A stretch of 64,000 nucleotides of DNA from Baylisascaris procyonis (taxonomy: Eukaryota; Nematoda; Chromadorea; Rhabditida; Ascarididae): assembly GCA_037389465.1 (NCBI GenBank), contig JAZARR010000170.1:868001-932000 (forward strand). Direction: 5' to 3'. The position numbers and the translations under genes are program-made. Under the pieces are notes generated by a model. It was not told where the DNA came from. It saw only the letters and a program-made list of their open reading frames with translations, and ran no database searches. Positions 53,001 through 62,737 of the stretch are shown in pieces (position 1 is the first letter of the stretch; each line of letters opens with the position of its first letter).

Positions 53001-56000
53001 AAAGATAAGTATAACACATGAATTTAAATAAATAAACTATTGCTACTCTATATGAGGCTTTGTGTTGCAAAGGAATAAGCAGCGTTTTTTTTTCGATCGT
53101 GGTAATGGCCAGTATCTCCTCAAAAGTTATATTTGCTGCGGATGTTCAGTATATCACAATGAGGCGGTTGCACTATTCCCTACTTTATGTAAATATCAGC
53201 TAAGTATTTAGTATTTTGTAGGGTTCACTAACAACGAGAGTTATGATAACTTGAACGGATTTGTTGATACAACGCTGACCGGAAGTTATCAAAGAACGAA
53301 TCATTAGCGTATGCCATACTGGTGATAACAAGTAAGGGATTGGCTTTCGAGTTTACTTATAAGAAATTGAAGCGATATACTCGTGACAGCTGTCATCTAG
53401 ACAATCTAGAAGGCTGGTGACTAAACGAATTTACGATCACTGTGCTACTATCATGAGTTTTCGTCGAAAACGCTTCAATGCTTCGCTATACACTACGACC
53501 GTTTTAGTACAACCAAAATGCGTTCTGATCCTTGCTAAGCATTTCAGTTGAACGTTTCTTTGAAGTTTCATTAAGTAATTTCTCTAATAGAACAGAATGA
53601 AAGTTTAAATTAAAATTTTGCTTAGTTTATTCTCATATGCCCTTGCATATTCCTCTTGTCATGTTTGGAGCATGATAGAACATCTGTGAATTCAATTTTT
53701 CTGTAAGGTTCTTTGTTAGTCATGTTGTTATAAACACAGCTATGTAGTGTAGGCTTTTACTGTAGAAATTCTGAGAAATATAAACTCAAAAGGCTCATTA
53801 GTTTTGTTTTCATTTTCGTGCGACGTTTTCGAAGCTCAGTCTGTGGGGATAAGTTGAAGCAAATATGCATCAGGGAAGGTTGTAGCCGCTTCCGTCTCCA
53901 CTTTTCATTTTATTTCTTCTATCATGAAATGCGCATGTTCTTTCATATCTGCCTGTTCAAGTCTAGTGTGCGTCCACGGTCGTATTTTTTCAACGCTTAC
54001 GGAAAGATCTAAGACATGAAATTTTGGTCATATAACCTTCGATGTAGTTAAACTTGATCAGTTAACAAATTCGCCACCACCCCTCCAGAATTTGGGAGCC
54101 ATTGAGATCGCAACGGTGCTCGTTATCGTTGATGGTTAACGTTGCAGAATAATATTTTGCCTATTATGTTTTTATGACGTCATGTGGCCATACCATTTAC
54201 GGCAGCATGCAGCTAGCTATATACATCTTTTCTGGTTGAATCACGAAGCGTACGTTACATGGTCGTTCCTGACAGATCTCATCAACTGTATATTTTCTTA
54301 TCTGTAACTAGTGCGTTCTGAAAAGTCCTTTAAATGCGAGAAATTCGCTTACGGTATACTTGATATGAAAGTGTACTATTGAAAAAATTGATTGTAGATA
54401 AGAATCTTCTGGTAGATTTATTCGCTATTTGATGTAAACATATCTACACTGTTGCGTATTCGATAGATTGAGATGGGGATTTTCTCGCGAATGATCTACC
54501 GCCCGGAATGCCGCTTCGCTGATCGCTTAAGAAATTTGGTGCGATTCTGAATAGAAATAAGTAAGTTTGATCTCGGTACCGCTTTTCTTTGAGTCCTTCT
54601 ATGTGATCACAGTAGATCAAAACATTTAATCGGCATTAGAAATACTGTGTATAGGGCTGATTGCACGTATATATTAGGGACTGAACTGAGCAGATTCATC
54701 AGTCAGCAGGGTATGTTAGCCACGCAGCGGTCTCTCCCATCGTTTCGTCCCCAGTGGAGTGGGGGAAGTACGCTTTTTGATTTCTTGTTAGTCCGTTTAG
54801 GTTTTATTTTTGTTAATAGTTGCATGTGCATCGTTTCGCTTCAATATTTTCTAGTGTTCATCATTCGTTATTGTGAAATTTATTTGAACATAGGTTGCTT
54901 AGTGGTCTCTCACAAAGTTAGGGTTCTTGCAGTTGTGGTCACTTTTTATTAATTTAGCGATAGTATCGGCTAATAGACGGCGAGTGATCCCACGACTTTT
55001 TTCTTGACGAGATCCAAAGTTTGAAATGTTTCATCGGTCCCTTTCAGCTCGAAAGTTCTATCAATAATCGTAATGGTTACATTTAAGCATAAATAACGAT
55101 AGGCTATTATGTGCTAATTATTTGATATTAAATTTGATTATTCATTGATTATTTTTGTTGCATAGGTAATATTTGATGGAACGGTATTTTATTATAAATA
55201 AGCTGGTATGTGATTGTGATGGTGCTGTCACAATTACGTTCTATTGAACGCTTCGCTAACCACTATTTAATGTAGTGATGAAGATAGTTTTATAATGGAT
55301 GAGGATCGATCCAAAATGCACATAGAGGATGCACTTGAAATTGCTATTGCCTAAATCCAATGCTTCCGCTACACATGTTTATGTTAAACTGCAGATCTTT
55401 AGTCCTTTACTTCTAAAGGAATTAGATATATGGGAGGGGGATTAGCATCATTGTTTTATTAAAGGAAGGCATTTATACGTATTTGCTATTGCATATATAC
55501 TTACGAGATGATATTTATGTTTAGCTATGAGTATTGGCCGATTGCTCCGTGGTAGCGACTAACAAGGGGGCATTAAACTCTCGACATCCTCAATTTTCCC
55601 CTCTGGCGAGCGTAATGCGCCACCAAGTCGCGTACCGCCAACGACTAGGCCTGCGACATCACCTTCTTCGACCGTTCCTCCTACCCCTACGAGGTAGGTC
55701 TTTTCTGCTGAATATCAACGAACAAAACAGTTCTGTTCTTTCGATTTCATTACTTATTTGTTTTTTCATTACGATTTCTTTAGCTGGTTTTCCGTCTCCC
55801 ATAGCAATGAGGCTATTCCTTTCAATTTTAGAGGATTGAGCGTATTTGGCTTCCCTCAGTTACTTTAGATTAGTGGGGGGGGGGGGGGTGGGAGGAGGGG
55901 TGAAGGGGATGTTTAACGCTATAAAACGCCAAGTAAACCGTGGGTTTCACGGAAATTATTCGGGGGGGATTTTCTTAAGAATGATATTTCCATTCTATTT

Positions 56001-57027
56001 CTTAAGAAAGATTTTATTTCGGAAATCCTGGCAAAGAGTGGAACAGGCTGAAGAGGAAGTTCCTTCCGAATTTGTTTTGATATTTCTAGGTTTCGGAAGT
56101 CGACTTCGGATGAAGTCTGTTAGATCATAAAAATGCGATAGTGATAGAGCAGAAACTGACTAGTGAAAAACAACTTTGTGTTTAAACTTTCATCGTTGTC
56201 CACCGTGGCTGATCTTTGGAGTATGGTGTGGTGGGGTTTATATACTTGTTGCGATGAGTGCCACTGTTGAGCATCATTTGAAATTATTGAATGGAGCATG
56301 AAAAGTTAAATGGAATTTTGAATTGTAGAGTCGGGCTTAAATTTGGATTCGAAGACTGTCGTGGAATGTTTTTGAGGATGGGGAGGGGCGGGGTGGTTGT
56401 TGTGATCTGTAGCAACTAGTATCGGTCGCATCATTTTTTAGAGGTTAGAAACTTTACTACTTTCCTTCATTAGCAATGAGAATAATGTTATTGTACCTGC
56501 GATACTACCACTTATAGGTTTTTAGACGTCATACGGCAAGCAGGTCTTCGTCGGCGATGCGATCCACGCCATTGAATGCGGCACGTAATGTGGCTCCCAA
56601 ACCGATTCGACTAGGTATGGAGGTTCTCATGTTGATCGCCAACGCACCTCCTATGTGACGGAACCTGTAATCGAGCAGTTGGGTGCAGTGATCGACTCGA
56701 TGAACTCAAAAACAAGTATGCAATTTGAATTTTTTTGGCCTTCTTGTTCGAAGTGTTGCATTTATCGTATTGAGACAAAACTTTTCCTTCTTTTGATCCT
56801 TCTCTTCCCCCTGACCCACCTCTCTCCCCCCCCTCTCCCTCTAACTCAGCATCTCTCAGTCGAAGAAACTAGCTGCAGATTCGATGAGCAGAAGAGGATT
56901 TAATACTCGAAAAAATGCGCAATTAAGCTATTAGTATTGGCTAATGAATCCACCTTTAGATTGTAACCAGCTATTGCTATAGATTGTATTCTCTATCAAC
57001 GAATATTCAGAATTCATTGAAGCAAAA

Positions 57028-57099
<72 letters not shown>

Positions 57100-60000
57100 T
57101 TTTGCTTCAGTGAATTCTGAATATTTTTTTTTTGGAATATATTTTTGCAATAATATAATATTCTCTATATTTCAGTACTATTTGCAGTTTGAAGTTTGCA
57201 ATTAAAAGAAAAAACTTTACGGCTATTAATTAAAAGAATTAAAAGGATGCTATTTATTTATTTCCACATAAAATGTTTATTGACATCTAACGTTCGATTG
57301 CTTCCTCTGAATTTTATCGTTATTTTCAACAATAATTTTCCCATTACGTTTCACCCATTGAAAATCATATCCATCAGAAATTCGATAATAATTTATTTTT
57401 CTGTGGATTCTACGCATGTGTAATACTCTCTTTTCGTAATTTTTCATCATTTCGTCTTATATTGCTAGTTTTCAATTTTTTTCATTTTGTTGTCTGCTTC
57501 TCCAGTATTTTAGTGTTCGTTTCTATCTCTATGGTACTAAAAATTATTTTAGGCTCAAAATGTAGGCAACGTGGATTTCTCGCAGAGCTGGAGGTGCTTT
57601 TTATTGGGTTCAGTGATGGGCCTTATAGTTTATTAGAAAAACTTTATGCATAGTTTCGTTTAGCGATGTACAGGGAATTCTTCATGTTCGCGAAAGTTAG
57701 AGTGAGGTATTTAGGATGACATAACGAAAAAGGTGCAAATATTTCGGTTTTTCAAAGCTCTAGTTTTCAGTACTTCGGTTAGGGAAATGGCATATTCATA
57801 AAGCAATTTTTGAGATGGTGGAGGGGAGGGGAAAGGAGGGAACGCACTTGTTATCTCTTCAGTATGTGATGTTGAAACAGTGATTGTGGATTGAAGAATT
57901 TGAGCTGTGATTTTAATGCTGCAGTTATTTGATCTCTCACACTGGAATACTGGCTGAATATAACCTCGATTTTTTTACTTTGTGTCTTTCATAAATTATC
58001 AGTATATCATAGAATAGAAAGTTTATTAATGCGTAGAATGGTAGATCAAATAGCATCGTTTATAATTTTTTTTATTTTTTAGGATTATTGAGAACGACCT
58101 TGGCGATTTGGCGGTGGTGAAGGGTGTTGATTTGAAGAAGTTTTTGAAAACGACCGTCGCAGAAAATAGTTTGTGTGGAATTTTTTATTTATAACTGATG
58201 TTGTTGGTTGTAGTTTACATAGGGAAGAGGAATGATAAGGAAAGTTGTGAGGGGGGGGGGGGGAGGAGGATGAGCAAGCATCTGATAAAGTAAAGTGGAA
58301 ACTATTAGCCGTAAATTTACAAACCGGTGACTGTGTTGATCAGGACCATTCCTTTTTGCATCGTTTGGTTCTTATAAAAGTGTTTCATTCAATCTTTAGT
58401 TTCTGCCGCTTAACCAGAATTGTTGATAGAATGATGTTAGCGCAAGACTAGATGAGCTTGAGATGAGGGAAGGGGTTGGACAGGTATCGAATGATCATGG
58501 TAGTAGGTCGTTTTGGAGAGTGAAGGAGGAGGGATATTTCTTGTATCAGCTGTATTTTCGGACTTTCCTATGGTCATCGAGTTTTCGCCTTCAGCGTTTA
58601 AGAGATGCGGCATTGAATCGTATTTAACTGGCTGCCTAAACTTTGCATAAGAAATGATCTGCCATTATATTGCTATTTTATTGTTCACCTTTTCTTCATT
58701 TTGCTAATTTCACTTATAGTTTATTTCCATTACATATCAAAATTGCCACGGATAGCTATTATCCAAATTACATGTTATAATATAAAAATGAAAAATCGAT
58801 CACCGCATTTCTTCAAATAAAAGCAGTGCTGTAACTGTTATTTTGGGGAGAGGGTTGTACCAGTGCAGTCGTATATATATTTTCAGATATATGGTAACAA
58901 ATCATTCCTAGGAATTTTATGGCAAGGAAGAGAGACGAGTGGTTTGATGGGAAGAAGGAAGTCAAATTCCACCAAAAGATGAGAGAGCTTTCATGGAAGT
59001 GCGATGATCATGTAATTACCGTTTATGCCGTTCCAAATAATCTCGTTTAAATTGTTAATTGTTAACACCAATTTTTTAAATGATCCGTTTGGACCTGTCG
59101 ATTGCTTTACCTTAAAGCATAATATGCTTGAGGTTAGTGAAGTTGGATAATGCAGTTACTGAATGCTCATCCGTTAGAGATTATCAACGCTTCTCCTAAA
59201 CGTGAAGCTTGGTGCAGAGTTCATGTTGTTTTGCTGCGAATATTATAGTTTCATCAGTGATGTGATGTCTAATTAGTAATGAAGTAATGAAGACTCATTA
59301 CCAAGCACCATGTTTGGTATTCATGTTATTACATTTGGTAGAACAAGAATCGTGTGATACTTGCAGTAATAAAGGTGTTGAAAGAAATCGTATAAAGAGG
59401 CGAGGGTCCTGAAAAAATTTTTTTGATTTCAGATTGTTTTCTCTCGCATTTTCTTTCTGTCCACATTCTTATGTTTGCATATGGTTTAAGAATTCTATGA
59501 AGATAATTGCCCTTTTGCCCTATCTTACGTGCCTACGCCTTTGTATGGTGTAGATTACTCCATTCTTAATCTGTTTTTAGGATTTATTTTTCGTGAAAAG
59601 TTTTCCGCTGTGCAGAGCTAAATTTACTTCCCCTAAAGAGCGGAGGACTCAGTCTTGAAAAATGTTCAATTCCTTTTGGTTGTCGGTTCTCTGTTAAGAA
59701 AATGATCCCTATGACTTAATATATATAGTATATAAGGTTGCTTATATGGAAAGTAATGAGAAGATTCTTCCAGCCCCTAGTTATTTTCTTTTTAAACTGA
59801 GCTTGCGGAAACGGATTTTAAAACTTTTGAAGTCGAATTTTGGAATGTTGAAATAAATTCCATGTGGGTATGAAGAACGTTATCAGTACACCTCCTTTTT
59901 TGTCATTTATTGTCCACTTCACTTCCTACATTGTTATACTTTTTTGTTTTGGTTGTAGGATGCAACTTGATTGTACTGGAGGTGAGCGAGGATAAAGTGA

Positions 60001-61100
60001 GTGTATTTGCAGGTAGGATAAATATTTAAGGTGGGTACTGACGATCGAAGCCCACTTTCTTCTGTAGGCGAGCAAATAGGCCGTGATAATGCAGGCGAGG
60101 AAAAATTTCATTAAAATTTTACATCATAGTACAGGCATCTCATGGATTAGGTCGTGCGCAATATAAAACTTTAGGTGGACTTTTTCTGCTACATACACAA
60201 CTTTTTTTTCTTTTTTTCGATTCATCTGGTCTATGGTTTGTATAATTTGAGAGTGGGTGAGCATTCATCTGATAGTGATATAATTTGGAGATGAGTATAA
60301 ATCCGCAGCAAATACGAGATGATGACGGATACTGTGAATCAGTTGGTTCTTTCGTCGATACACGAAAGAAGGAAACGGAAGGCAGGAGGCAGACTTCGTT
60401 TTCAGTGGGAGGTGAAGAGTGCTGACGAAACGGAAGTAGCCATCGCTTCAGTGCAGGTTGTTTTTTTGTTTTTCCTGTGTACGCTGCTAAAATATTTTTG
60501 CAAGTAGCAATGAACATGCAAAGCATTTCAAATGTATGGAAATATGCCATTGTTTGAGGTTTAAATCAGATCCAGGGTTTACTGATAGACGGAACATACT
60601 GTGTGCTCCAGAGTAAACGTTGTAGCTATGTATAGTGGGAAAAACTATTTAGTTCGTAATGGTCGGATGATTCTGTAAAAGTTTTCACAATATCGCGAGC
60701 GGTAAATTTCGGTGGGCCAATACCACTGAGGATATCTTTCGGTCTCCAGATTGCTGCTGTTTCTCTTTCCTTCGTATGTTCTGGGAGGGGGAAATGAATT
60801 GACTCGCAGTGCTTTTGCTTATTTGTTGATGCTTCTCTCAACCCATATAAAACAATTTTTCTTCGCATTTAATTTTTTTTTCACACATCGAAATGCCGAA
60901 AGATTTGGCTTTTATTGTGAAAAAAATGTTTAAAAATTTTTAATCTTAATTTTATTTGTAAAGGTAAAAAAATGTCATCTATGAAGTATGTGAAAGGCGC
61001 TGAGGGAATTAGAAACTTTGCAGCTACAATTAACTATTTTACAACAGTAACGCTTTTCTTGGCAGGTGAATGTTGCGATGGTACCATGGATTTGATATAA
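49879..61100 (+). CDS. Eleven-segment gene model, 3' part of an unrecognised protein
   Basis: Eleven + strand segments bounded by AG and GT can be joined without any phase conflict, ending at a TAA at 61098-61100. The 5' end is not found and lies upstream or in unread sequence. The joined protein would start with an alpha-helical stretch (LRQYLMGEDRSGSLAVAVSQ). It passes through a Ser/Gly linker, another helical part (RSRLASYADVLRTMMQQ) and a Pro/Ser/Thr-rich, basic linker of about 70 residues. A charged, probably helical part follows (DELKNKIIENDLGDLAVVKG), then a polar C-terminal tail. I see no catalytic motif, membrane span or signal peptide and recognise no family. A scaffold or adaptor role is only a guess from composition. 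An alternative 3' end exists: reading through segment 3 gives a stop at 51414-51416, so two genes or two isoforms are possible. Introns range from 64 bases to about 2.5 kb. An 823-bp repeat lies just beyond each end. Confidence 0.6.
50071..50675 (+). other. Intron 1 (605 bases), with a competing exon candidate
   Basis: No repeat family is seen here. A possible longer exon 2 starts after TGAGCTGCGCAG at 50596 and is also in phase with exon 1 (EENGASGCEKKKLLRNE). It then runs in the wrong frame for the Ser/Gly-rich segment at its 3' end. I prefer the short exon 2, which needs no frameshift. A 10-A run at 50620-50629 is a place where a base-count error could hide. Confidence 0.45.
50676..50711 (+). 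CDS. Exon 2 of the model (36 bases)
   Basis: The acceptor GATGCATCAG ends at 50675, with CTAAT upstream as a possible branch site. The donor GGTAG|GTAAAA begins at 50712. It reads VPSGGSSGASSV across the junctions, a flexible linker. Phases match exon 1 (one base over) and exon 3 (one base over). The acceptor has a weak pyrimidine tract. Confidence 0.45.
   Translation, partial: YLVVEVLEHPR
51262..51360 (+). CDS. Exon 3 of the model, with alternative terminal reading to 51416
   Basis: The acceptor TATTATTACAG ends at 51261. It reads HRNVQSVGGGIRSRLASYAD then VLRTMMQQAIDS, an amphipathic helix. A donor TCAG|GTGCTT at 51361 gives the phase needed for exon 4. If that donor is not used, the frame continues as GASLNALELEELELSLPH and stops at TAA 51414-51416. 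That tail also looks like protein, and an AATAAA occurs at 51890. So this may be the true last exon of one gene or one isoform. Confidence 0.65.
52376..52418. repeat. 20-bp-arm hairpin with a 3-base loop
   Basis: The left arm ATTTTCTGCTCAATTACTTC (52376-52395) and right arm GAAGTAGTTGAGCAGAAAAT (52399-52418) are complementary except for one position, which would be a G-U pair in RNA. It lies in a presumed intron. Confidence 0.9.
52541..52645. repeat. ~40-bp minisatellite, site 2
   Basis: Two units beginning TGACGAAATAAAGGKTCA with AGGYGRGAGGG in the middle, then a degenerate third. Related to 49605-49710. Confidence 0.6.
53840..53878 (+). CDS. Exon 4 of the model (39 bases)
   Basis: The acceptor CGAAGCTCAG ends at 53839 and the donor GGAAG|GTTGTA begins at 53879. 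It reads CGDKLKQICIRE. The phase accepts one base and leaves one base, fitting exon 3 and exon 5. The GTTGTA donor is non-optimal, and the frame stays open on both sides, so the edges are uncertain. Confidence 0.42.
53879..55566 (+). other. Intron 4 (1.7 kb); nothing else recognised
   Basis: Mixed AT-rich sequence. Open frames at 53818-54012 and 54647-54952 have uneven composition and no splice support. No repeat was recognised. Confidence 0.4.
55567..55693 (+). CDS. Exon 5 of the model, Pro/Ser/Thr-rich
   Basis: The donor ACGAG|GTAGGT begins at 55694. It reads GIKLSTSSIFPSGERNAPPS then RVPPTTRPATSPSSTVPPTP. This bias to Pro, Ser and Thr is typical of a disordered linker and appears in this frame only. 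The acceptor is unclear. CTAACAAG at 55566 fits the phase but lacks a pyrimidine tract. A better acceptor, TATGTTTAG at 55524, also fits the phase and adds MSIGRLLRGSD, but then meets an in-frame TAA at 55560-55562. Confidence 0.6.
55875..55888. repeat. Poly-G run
   Basis: Fourteen G followed by TGGGAGGAGGGG, in the intron after exon 5. The purine-rich run could form a four-stranded structure. Frames read through it are unreliable. Confidence 0.92.
56526..56614 (+). CDS. Exon 6 of the model, basic Ser-rich linker
   Basis: The acceptor TTATAGGTTTTTAG ends at 56525 and the donor CTAG|GTATGG begins at 56615. The 89-base exon reads RHTASRSSSAMRSTPLNAAR then NVAPKPIRL. Its leading base completes an Arg codon with the two bases left by exon 5. 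The composition continues the disordered, basic linker. Confidence 0.65.
56615..56678 (+). other. Intron 6 (64 bases)
   Basis: GTATGG...GAGCAG. It is short compared with the other introns of the model. All three frames are open over much of it (for example GGSHVDRQRTSYVTEPVIEQ), so it may instead be exon in a different isoform. Its removal is required to keep phase between exons 6 and 7. Confidence 0.45.
56679..56715 (+). CDS. Exon 7 of the model (37 bases)
   Basis: The acceptor TCGAGCAG ends at 56678 and the donor AACAA|GTATGC begins at 56716. It reads VGCSDRLDELKN and leaves two bases that make Lys with exon 8, giving a charged helical run DELKNKIIENDLGDL. The phase fit on both sides is the main support. 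Confidence 0.45.
56716..58082 (+). other. Intron 7 (1.4 kb), with a large palindrome
   Basis: It contains the TA-cored palindrome at 57001-57126. Open frames at 57196-57423 and 57462-57653 have no splice support. No other repeat was recognised. Confidence 0.5.
57001..57126. repeat. Palindrome: 29-bp arms around a (TA)n core
   Basis: The left arm (57001-57030, GAATATTCAGAATTCATTGA then AGCAAAACGA) is the reverse complement of the right arm (57097-57126) except for one internal mismatch and the outermost base. The 66-bp core is pure TA, itself self-complementary. The whole 126 bp can therefore fold into one hairpin or cruciform. Confidence 0.93.
58083..58168 (+). CDS. Exon 8 of the model
   Basis: The acceptor TTTTATTTTTTAG ends at 58082 and the donor AAATA|GTTTGT begins at 58169. 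It reads IIENDLGDLAVVKGVDLKKF then LKTTVAEN, an acidic-to-basic helical segment. Too short and without Met, it is easily missed by start-to-stop searches. Without the donor, the frame would stop at TAA 58192-58194 after SLCGIFYL. Phases fit exons 7 and 9. Confidence 0.65.
58169..59958 (+). other. Intron 8 (1.8 kb), with an unplaced exon candidate
   Basis: It holds a 13-G run at 58251-58263. A 44-codon frame starts with ATG at 58918 (MARKRDEWFDGKKEVKFHQK...) and stops at 59050; it follows a CCTAG. It could be an alternative exon or a small reading frame, but an overlapping frame after the better acceptor TATTTTCAG (58886) is equally open. Neither is placed. Confidence 0.4.
58251..58263. repeat. 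Poly-G run
   Basis: Thirteen G followed by AGGAGGATGAG, in a presumed intron. Confidence 0.92.
59959..59981 (+). CDS. Exon 9 of the model (23-base micro-exon)
   Basis: The acceptor TTTGGTTGTAG ends at 59958 and the donor TGGAG|GTGAGC begins at 59982, a strong pair. It reads CNLIVLE. The two leading bases complete Arg with the base left by exon 8, and it ends on a codon boundary, so it joins exon 10 as NLIVLEQIRDDDGYCESVGS. Confidence 0.55.
60309..60411 (+). CDS. Exon 10 of the model
   Basis: The acceptor TAAATCCGCAG ends at 60308 and the donor GGGAG|GTGAAG begins at 60412. It reads QIRDDDGYCESVGSFVDTRK then KETEGRRQTSFSVG. This is polar and natural in composition, with a frame stop six bases past the donor. 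A competing frame (60319-60507, ending at CAG|GTTGTT) is also open, but has no partner exon in phase. Confidence 0.63.
61066..61100 (+). CDS. Exon 11 of the model, terminal
   Basis: The acceptor CTTTTCTTGGCAG ends at 61065. Joined to the one base left by exon 10 it reads GECCDGTMDLI and stops at TAA 61098-61100. AATAAA hexamers near 61350 fall in the tail of the 823-bp repeat copy 2 and could supply the poly(A) signal. The exon is short, so this assignment is tentative. Confidence 0.45.
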
Positions 61101-61357
61101 GCGTTTATTTCGCCAAATCCTTGCCATTCAGAATAGGAGGTTTTCTGCCAATATTTGGCGTCAATAATACTATGATACTTTTTAAGATTTCGTGTATATA
61201 ACCTGTAGTGGTATTCCTGATTGCAATATCCTGCTCTTTAAACGTTTCAGTTGTCTGCCCAACATTCTTTCATTGTAATCGTGGTCGCATATATTCGTAT
61301 ATTTTCCCTGATGGGGGTATCGGAGCAGGTAAATGAATAACAATCTTGAATAAATAA

Positions 61358-61362
<5 letters not shown>

Positions 61363-61425
<63 letters not shown>
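61363..61425. repeat. (TA)n tract abutting the 823-bp repeat, copy 2
   Basis: TA units interrupted once by TATGTATG. Upstream, AATCTTGAATAAATAAATAA (61341-61360) is a third copy of a tail unit that occurs twice inside the repeat, as AATCTTGAATAAATAAATAA plus AAACATCAARGAAATGAA. Confidence 0.88.
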
Positions 61426-61429
<4 letters not shown>

Positions 61430-62248
61430 ATCAAGGAAATGAAATAAATAAGTAATCTTGAATAAATAAATAAAAATATATAAACATCAAAGAAATGAAC
61501 AACTAACTGAATTAGGAGGTTCTGCAATGGCAGAATTTCTCATTGAAAGAACGTTGAAAAATGATTGCGATTATCGCTAGACCGCCGAGATATAGATGAA
61601 AATCTCGCTTATACCTATCCTGCCTCACCGTATCTGCAGAAATCGGAATGCGAAGTTTCTTGAGATTGTTCGACGCGACCTCATACTCATGCCGCCGACA
61701 ATTTTCAGCAATATTTGCGGAGAGATAAGAACCACCTAAACAATAGGAGAAGAAAATAAAATGTTGGTGGTGAAGAGGGGTGATGTTTGCCCCCATTTAC
61801 AATAACAACAGGAATGCATACTGATTGACTATTGAAGCGGATTCTGTAAATACGCTGCTCTGTATCGGCTCGTATTCTTCGATATGCGGTTCTAATAGCA
61901 CTGAGATGTTGGAATTCTGGCTTCTCATAAACATTATCGTTGGGAAGATTTTTTGGTCCCTCGAAAGAGGGAGAAATTTTCTCTCTCATTGAAGAAGGGA
62001 TGGGGGAGAGAAGTGGGGCGGGAATGAGGAGCATACCGCATTAATAGCCTAGAAAAGGGGAATGAAAGCACTTTTGAACCTAGGTCGCGCTTATTGCCTG
62101 GCAAATAGAATACTGCCAAAGAGTGGAATCTGAAAGGATATGGGCAGTGAGGAAGTTTCGAGGAGTCCTGTGAGTAACTATTTTATGATGCTGTTGCTGG
62201 TGTAATGCAGCAGTACTAAGAAACACCTCACTCTCTCTATCTCGGCCC
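61426..62248 (-). repeat. 823-bp direct repeat, copy 2
   Basis: Counterpart of 48770-49592. The minus-strand 109-codon frame (61705-62034) has the same protein as in copy 1 despite three base changes. The neighbouring frames each carry one amino-acid change (Gln/Arg and Pro/Ser). The intron-like stretch is at 61736-61800 and the following exon-like stretch at 61629-61735. It lies between the two + strand gene candidates. Confidence 0.8.
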
Positions 62249-62737
62249 ATTTTCAGCATTATGCGTAGTCTTGCTGTTAGTAGTGTCTATCCTAAGAATA
62301 ACTGAAAGAACGAATCATTTGCCCTAGAGAAGCGCACCATCTTCTTCACTGACATGCAGAGAACCCTGTCCAATACCTCGCGCCAACCCTTTCTTCTATG
62401 TAAAGTAAGCTGCGCCTTATGCACCATCTCTGGTAGAGTACCAGATCACGATCGGGGTTGAAACTGCCATTTTGGGGACCTGTCCACACCTAGAACGTTT
62501 CTTATAGTATATCCCAACGATGGAATGTGTGAACCAGTTTTGCTCAGCGTTCCAAGAAACTCCAATTTCCCCTATTCTTGTTATATTTCGCATCTCAGCC
62601 TCTGTTTCTCTGCTCCTCACCTTTTTGAAGGACCTAGTTAAACCACTACCTTCCGATGTGTTCAAAAAAATTGGCCGGGAAATCTAGAGCTTCGTTCAGT
62701 TCTCGAACAGCTCACGTTAATCCACTGATTGATGCAG

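Larger units (their letters stand above)
51417..53839 (+). other. Non-coding stretch (intron or intergenic)
   Basis: About 2.4 kb without a convincing exon. It holds a long hairpin at 52376-52418, a second site of the ~40-bp minisatellite at 52541-52645, and AT-rich sequence. A weak exon-like segment (53152-53190, between TGTTCAG and GTAAAT) was not placed in the model. Confidence 0.5.

Noticed and set aside
53818..54012. 64-codon + frame continuing beyond exon 4
   Set aside because: The part after the donor is Phe/His-rich and irregular. The phase fit supports only the first part as exon.
54647..54952. 101-codon + frame in intron 4
   Set aside because: Hydrophobic and irregular, without splice sites in phase with the neighbours.
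60140..60550. 136-codon minus-strand frame
   Set aside because: It lies antisense to exon 10, has uneven composition, and lacks splice partners. Treated as a shadow.
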